Assembly (NCBI GenBank): GCA_964518595.1
Contig: CAZFHA010000022.1
Coordinates: 1-64,000, forward strand
From: CAZFHA01 sp964518595
Lineage (GTDB): Bacteria > Bacillota > Clostridia > Saccharofermentanales > Saccharofermentanaceae
Direction: 5' to 3'
Length of the DNA stretch: 64,000 bases
The translations under genes and the position numbers were made by a program. Position 1 is the first letter of the stretch. Each line of letters opens with the position of its first letter. The notes under the pieces are model-generated. The model saw nothing but the letters and a program-made list of their open reading frames with translations. It ran no database searches and was not told where the DNA came from. Positions 60,023 to 64,000 of this stretch are shown piece by piece.

Positions 60023-60193
60023 ATGGCATACGTTATTTCCGATGCATGTATTTCTTGTGGAAGCTGCGAGAGCGAATGTCCAGTTAATGCAATCAGCCAG
60101 GGTGATTCCCAATATGTAATTGATCCTGCTGCTTGCCTCGATTGTGGTGCTTGCGAGCCTTCTTGCCCTGTTAGCGCAATTTCAGCAGGCTGA
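60023..60193 (+). CDS. 2[4Fe-4S] ferredoxin, clostridial type
   Basis: A 56-aa electron carrier with two perfect CxxCxxCxxxCP motifs: CISCGSCESECP (residues 9-20) and CLDCGACEPSCP (38-49). The length and internal two-fold repeat are those of classic clostridial ferredoxins. The ATG follows TTGGAGGTG, and the gene has its own promoter and terminator, so it is probably strongly and independently expressed. It points to an anaerobic lifestyle. Neighbouring RicT also holds Fe-S, but a direct link is not shown. Confidence 0.97.
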   Translation: MAYVISDACISCGSCESECPVNAISQGDSQYVIDPAACLDCGACEPSCPVSAISAG

Positions 60194-60216
60194 GCATTTT
60201 TCGATGTAGTTCAAAG

Positions 60217-60257
60217 AATGCCTTTTTCGGGCGCATTAAGCTCGGAGGGCATTTTTT
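60217..60257 (+). terminator. Terminator of the ferredoxin gene
   Basis: AATGCC (60217-60222) pairs with GGCATT (60248-60253) across a long partly paired loop, followed by T6. Confidence 0.7.
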
Positions 60258-60285
60258 GTACCTATTTTTATTGGCGGTATAGGAA

Positions 60286-61071
60286 ATGGATGTTACACCT
60301 CTAACTAAAGATTTAGAATATACGGTTGAAGATTTGGGTCGTGGTGGCTACCGCTTACTTCAAGGTAACAGCGGTTTTCGCTTTGGAGAGGATACGGTGT
60401 TGTTGGCTCATTTTGCCGCCCAGTTTTCCAAGCGCCTGAATAAACCTTTGCGAGCTTTTGAACTTGGCGCTAATTGTGGCGCTGCCAGTATTCTGTTGGC
60501 TGCTAGAAGAGCAGATATATCCATTGACTCTGTAGAAATTCAAAAAGATGCTTTTCATTTTTTGGAGCAGAATGTTGCGATTAATAAATTAGAAGAGCGT
60601 ATCAGGGTCTATTGTCTAGATGCACGCCTTTTGCTAAACCATAATCATACTGATCTTATTAAATCTTCTTATGACCTGGTGTTTATGAATCCGCCTTACC
60701 AAAGTGCGGATTTAGGGTTAACCATGCCTGAAGAAGAGGCTCTGCGCTATGCCCGTTTTGAGTGTAATGGTGATCTTGGTGCTTTACTTAAAGTGGGGGC
60801 TAAAATGTTAAGACCTATGGGGAATTTAGTTTTGGTGCATCGTGCCCAACGTTTGCCTGAAGTTCTAACAATGATGGCGGAATATAAACTGGGAGCCGTT
60901 TATCTGCAAATGGTACACCCCAGAGTGGATCGTGCAGCAAATCTTTTTCTCTTGATGGGTCAAAAGGGTCGTAAGCCGGGAGGTTTTCAGATTTTACCGC
61001 CCTTGTGTTTATATGATGAGATGGGCGAACCCTCTGCCGCACTGCAAGCTATTTACAGAGAAGAGGAATAA
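60286..61071 (+). CDS. tRNA1(Val) A37 N6-methyltransferase-like protein (TrmN6, YabB)
   Basis: Rossmann-fold methyltransferase of 261 aa with the SAM-binding FELGANCGAASILLAAR (residues about 57-73) and the amino-methyltransferase motif NPPY. The early segment GYRLLQGNSGFRFGEDTVLLA is typical of the YabB/TrmN6 group. In B. subtilis yabB lies between yabA and rsmI (yabC), matching this order except that yabA is absent. Substrate identity is from family resemblance. Confidence 0.88.
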   Translation: MDVTPLTKDLEYTVEDLGRGGYRLLQGNSGFRFGEDTVLLAHFAAQFSKRLNKPLRAFELGANCGAASILLAARRADISIDSVEIQKDAFHFLEQNVAINKLEERIRVYCLDARLLLNHNHTDLIKSSYDLVFMNPPYQSADLGLTMPEEEALRYARFECNGDLGALLKVGAKMLRPMGNLVLVHRAQRLPEVLTMMAEYKLGAVYLQMVHPRVDRAANLFLLMGQKGRKPGGFQILPPLCLYDEMGEPSAALQAIYREEE

Positions 61072-61081
61072 GGAGGTCACC

Positions 61082-61942
61082 ATGTTATATATTGTAGGAA
61101 CACCCATTGGAAACCTTCAGGATTTATCTCCCCGTGCCCGTGAAGTGCTGGAACAAGTTGAGGCAGTTGCTTGTGAGGATACTCGGCGTACCGGCCTACT
61201 TCTAAACCACTTGGGCATAAAGCAGAAATTAATCTCTTATCATGAGCATAATCGAAAACAGCGAGAAGGATACTTACTGGAACTGTTGAAGAATGGCCAA
61301 GATATTGCCTTGGTGAGTGATGCAGGGATGCCGTGTATTTCTGATCCCGGTGAACATCTGGTCAAGGCCGCTGTGGAAGTCGGGTTAGAGATTACGGTTG
61401 TACCGGGTCCTGTTGCGGCGGTTTCAGCCTTGGCTTTATCGGGACTTCCGGCGGAGCGTTTTATCTTTGAAGGCTTTTTACCTTCATCAGGGAAGGAACG
61501 GCGGCAGAGATTAGAAGAATTGGCTACCCATACTTTGACTTTTATCTTATATGAAGCCCCTCATCGTTTGGTAAAGACCTTGACAGACCTGATGGAACAA
61601 GGCTTGGGAGATAGGTCGGTTGCAATAGGTCGAGAACTGACGAAAAAGTATGAAGAGGTAATACGTCTATCTATAAAAGAAGCTGCTATATATTTTCAGG
61701 AAATACCTCCTAAGGGAGAATTTGTCCTCGTGGTGGCTCCGGGTAAGCCTTCCTCAAAGGCTGGGCATTTGCCTCAGGACTGGGAAGGGCAGATTGAGGC
61801 CTTATTACTACAATCTCTTTCTGTGCGGGACATTTCTTCTCAGCTGAGTAAAGCTTGGGATCTGCCTAAGAATCAAGTCTACCAGTTGGTTTTAGCGGCG
61901 GCTAAGCAGCAGAATAATTCCGGTCGAGATGAAAGTTCCTAA
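61082..61942 (+). CDS. rsmI: 16S rRNA C1402 2'-O-methyltransferase RsmI
   Basis: Tetrapyrrole-methylase-fold enzyme that methylates C1402 in the decoding centre. The 286-aa product starts MLYIVGTPIGNLQDLSPRA, with CEDTRRTG, SDAGMPCISDPG and VPGPVAAVSAL, all family hallmarks. The ATG at 61082 follows AAGGAGG; an earlier in-frame start at 61013 lies within the preceding gene and is not needed. Confidence 0.97.
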   Translation: MLYIVGTPIGNLQDLSPRAREVLEQVEAVACEDTRRTGLLLNHLGIKQKLISYHEHNRKQREGYLLELLKNGQDIALVSDAGMPCISDPGEHLVKAAVEVGLEITVVPGPVAAVSALALSGLPAERFIFEGFLPSSGKERRQRLEELATHTLTFILYEAPHRLVKTLTDLMEQGLGDRSVAIGRELTKKYEEVIRLSIKEAAIYFQEIPPKGEFVLVVAPGKPSSKAGHLPQDWEGQIEALLLQSLSVRDISSQLSKAWDLPKNQVYQLVLAAAKQQNNSGRDESS

Positions 61943-61948
61943 GGCCGT

Positions 61949-61977
61949 TTGTCATCCTTGGTGCTTTTCGCTATAAT
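61949..61977 (+). promoter_or_regulatory. Promoter of metG
   Basis: -35 TTGTCA (61949-61954), spacer 17, perfect -10 TATAAT (61972-61977). The leader is only about 35 bases, too short for a T-box. Confidence 0.8.
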
Positions 61978-62017
61978 CTCTACAGAATCCCATATGAACT
62001 ACAGGAGGATCATACCC

Positions 62018-63994
62018 ATGACAGGAAAGAAGCCCTTTTATCTAACAACCCCTATTTATTACCCCAGTGATAAACTACATGTTGGGCATACCTACACCAC
62101 TGTGGCGGCTGACGCCTTAGCACGGTTTAAGAGAATGCAGGGCTATGATGTGATGTTTGTAACGGGAACAGATGAGCATGGACAGAAGATTCAGCGAAAG
62201 GCTCAGGAGAGTGGGGTTACACCCCAGGCTTACGTGGATAAAATTGTCGCTGGGATTAAAGACTTGTGGCAACTGATGGATATCACCTATGACCGTTTTA
62301 TCCGTACCACCGATGATTATCATGAATTAGCGGTGCAGCAAATTTTTCAAAAATTATACGATAGCGGTGATATTTATAAAGGGGTTTATCAAGGGCTTTA
62401 CTGTGCACCTTGTGAAGCCTTTTGGACAGAAAGCCAGCTGGTAGATGGAAAATGTCCGGATTGCGGCAGAGCCGTAGAAGAAACTAAAGAAGAGGCGTAT
62501 TTTTTCCGTCTCTCAAAGTATCAAGATTTTTTGTTAGAATATTTTGGGGATCACCCAGATTTTTTACAGCCTCAGAGCCGGGTGAATGAAATGATCCAGA
62601 ATTTTCTTCGTCCAGGTCTGGAGGATTTGTGCGTTTCTCGTACTTCCTTTGATTGGGGGGTTAAGGTTCCCTTTGATCCCAAGCATGTGGTGTATGTTTG
62701 GATAGATGCCCTATCCAACTATATAAATGTCTTAGGCTATCCTGAGGATAAAGAAGGGCTCATGGCTAAGTATTGGCCTGCCAACGTTCACCTAGTAGGC
62801 AAAGAGATCGTTCGTTTCCATGCGATCATTTGGCCGGCTATGCTAAAAGCTCTGAACTTGCCCTTGCCTCAGCAGGTTTTTGGTCATGGTTGGCTACTGC
62901 TGGATGGCGGAAAAATGAGTAAATCCAAGGGCAATGTTATTGATCCGGTGATTTTGTGTCAACGCTTTGGTGTAGATGCTTTGCGTTATTTCCTAATGCG
63001 TGAAGTTCAGTTCGGTTCTGACGGAAATTTTTCTACCGAGACATTTTTACAAAGAATAAATACCGATCTTTGTAACGATTTAGGTAATCTAGTAAGCCGT
63101 ACCGCTGCCATGATAGAGAAGTATTTTGGCGGAGTTTTGCCAACCGAGCGTCAAGCTGGAGAGTTTGATGAAGAGCTTACTGCTTTGGTTCAGGGGCTGC
63201 CGGAAGTGGTTTCGGGACTTATGGATCAGATGCATTTTTCAGCAGCTTTAGCCGAGATTTGGAAGGTCATTAGACGGTGTAATAAATATATTGATGAAAC
63301 CATGCCTTGGGTTCTGGCCAAGGATGAAGCTAATAAACCCCGGTTAGCCAGTGTGCTCTTTCATTTGGCGGAAAGCCTGCGAATTATTGCCATCCTTTTG
63401 GAGCCCTTCATGCCTGCGACTCCGGCTATTATTCGCTGTAATTTGGGTATTGAAAATCCAGAGCACATGTCTTGGGAAAGTGCTGGAGTATACGGCCTTT
63501 ATGGCAGTGGCGAAAAAGTAAATAAAACGGAATCCATGTTTCCGCGGTTAGATATTCCTAAGGAAATGGATGCCTTGGGGGCATTGGATAAGAGTGAAGA
63601 GAAGGCTTCGGAAGCTTCTCCAAAGGCTGCAGAATCTAAGGCTGAGACTGCTGAGGGTATCGCTACCTACAAAACGATTAGCTATGACGAATTCTGTCAG
63701 GTGAAGCTTCAAGTTGGTAAAATTTTAGCTTGTGAAAAAGTTCAAGGTGCCGATAAGCTTTTAAAGTCTACCATTGATTTAGGTTCAGAAACACGTACGA
63801 TTCTTTCTGGCATTGCTGAATCTTATAAGCCGGAAGAGTTGGTGGGGCGTTTGGTAGTGGTGGTGACTAACCTAGCTCCCAGAAAAATTCGCGGCATTGT
63901 CTCCCATGGTATGGTCCTCTGTGCCGTTACCAGTCAGGGCTATCGACTGATTACGCCTGATGCTCCCTGCCAGCCCGGGGATGAGGTGTCTTAA
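62018..63994 (+). CDS. metG: Methionyl-tRNA synthetase
   Basis: Class I synthetase of 658 aa. The HIGH motif is HVGH (21-24), a zinc knuckle uses Cys129, 132, 146 and 149, and KMSKS is at 299-303. The C-terminal 110 residues are an EMAP-type tRNA-binding domain (VKLQVGKILACEKVQGADKLL), joined by an Ala/Glu/Lys-rich linker near 535-560. The ATG at 62018 follows CAGGAGG and lies after a strong promoter; the frame extends 23 codons upstream across the promoter. In Firmicutes metG commonly follows rsmI. Confidence 0.98.
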   Translation: MTGKKPFYLTTPIYYPSDKLHVGHTYTTVAADALARFKRMQGYDVMFVTGTDEHGQKIQRKAQESGVTPQAYVDKIVAGIKDLWQLMDITYDRFIRTTDDYHELAVQQIFQKLYDSGDIYKGVYQGLYCAPCEAFWTESQLVDGKCPDCGRAVEETKEEAYFFRLSKYQDFLLEYFGDHPDFLQPQSRVNEMIQNFLRPGLEDLCVSRTSFDWGVKVPFDPKHVVYVWIDALSNYINVLGYPEDKEGLMAKYWPANVHLVGKEIVRFHAIIWPAMLKALNLPLPQQVFGHGWLLLDGGKMSKSKGNVIDPVILCQRFGVDALRYFLMREVQFGSDGNFSTETFLQRINTDLCNDLGNLVSRTAAMIEKYFGGVLPTERQAGEFDEELTALVQGLPEVVSGLMDQMHFSAALAEIWKVIRRCNKYIDETMPWVLAKDEANKPRLASVLFHLAESLRIIAILLEPFMPATPAIIRCNLGIENPEHMSWESAGVYGLYGSGEKVNKTESMFPRLDIPKEMDALGALDKSEEKASEASPKAAESKAETAEGIATYKTISYDEFCQVKLQVGKILACEKVQGADKLLKSTIDLGSETRTILSGIAESYKPEELVGRLVVVVTNLAPRKIRGIVSHGMVLCAVTSQGYRLITPDAPCQPGDEVS

Positions 63995-64000
63995 TGCGCT

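Noticed and set aside
61943..62017. Possible T-box leader before metG
   Set aside because: The leader from the predicted promoter is only about 35 bases, and no T-box core sequence is present.
1..63994. CRISPR arrays, insertion sequences, prophage or integrase genes
   Set aside because: No regularly spaced repeats, transposase-like or integrase-like reading frames, or att-like duplications at the tRNA genes were seen.

Overview
The window is a densely packed housekeeping segment of a bacterial chromosome, most likely a Firmicutes (class Clostridia) genome of moderate to low GC. This rests on gene order (rnc-smc-ftsY-ylxM-ffh-rpsP-khpA-rimM-trmD-rplS-rbgA-rnhB-yraN, and yaaO-tmk-darA-holB-ricT-trmN6-rsmI), strong Shine-Dalgarno sites of the AAAGGAGG type, frequent TTG and GTG starts, a Gram-positive LexA box at recA, and a long-form PurB. 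I cannot name the genus. I see no insertion sequence, prophage or CRISPR array.

Layout. 1-5508 (minus strand): an oligopeptide ABC transporter operon oppB-C-D-F-A with its own promoter; oppA runs off the left edge. 5696-5861 (minus): tRNA-Trp with promoter and terminator. 5895-14564: proC, rnhA, a Nudix ADP-ribose pyrophosphatase, ftsK, folD, cinA and murJ, tightly spaced or overlapping. 14664-18863: SOS-controlled recA-recX, then rimO, pgsA and acpP. 18933-24281: rnc, smc, ftsY, closed by a strong terminator shared with the convergent trmL. 25030-32295: the ylxM-ffh-ribosomal block, interrupted by a nucleoside hydrolase gene between trmD and rplS. 32345-42341: an aspartate-type aminotransferase, purB, a cysteine desulfurase that appears to start at CTG, thiI, an AIR-synthase/HypE-like protein, a fumarylacetoacetase-fold hydrolase, glyA and rarA. 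42510-44166: iscS-iscU. 44253-45071 (minus): a PHP-type histidinol phosphatase. 45209-47743: an M18 aminopeptidase and a DAHP synthase. 47744-48290: no protein gene, but a candidate structured RNA, tRNA-Gln(CUG) and the control region of a DeoR regulator. 48291-51231: deoR, a DEAD-box helicase and a convergent XRE regulator. 51395-54704: the most unusual part, a sialate-O-acetylesterase-like protein that seems to have lost its catalytic residues, followed by an AraC regulator. 54714-63994: a disordered Asn/Arg/Pro-rich protein, yaaO, tmk, darA, holB, ricT, a small ferredoxin, trmN6, rsmI and metG.

How the genes work together. Most products serve information processing: SRP targeting (ffh, ftsY), ribosome maturation and RNA modification (rimM, rimO, rbgA, rsmI, trmD, trmL, trmN6, khpA, rnc), chromosome handling and repair (smc, ftsK, recA, recX, rarA, rnhA, rnhB, holB), and sulfur transfer to tRNA and Fe-S clusters (two cysteine desulfurases, thiI, iscU). 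Metabolic genes feed C1 metabolism (glyA, folD), purine synthesis (purB, tmk), proline (proC) and aromatic amino acids (DAHP synthase).

The best leads for something undescribed are the apparently dead SGNH-type protein with its AraC partner and a promoter-proximal TTGCAA repeat; the rod-like candidate RNA at 47763-47890; the CTG-initiated desulfurase; and several very small ORFs coupled to, or immediately following, known genes. All database-level statements are from memory of the families; no search was run.
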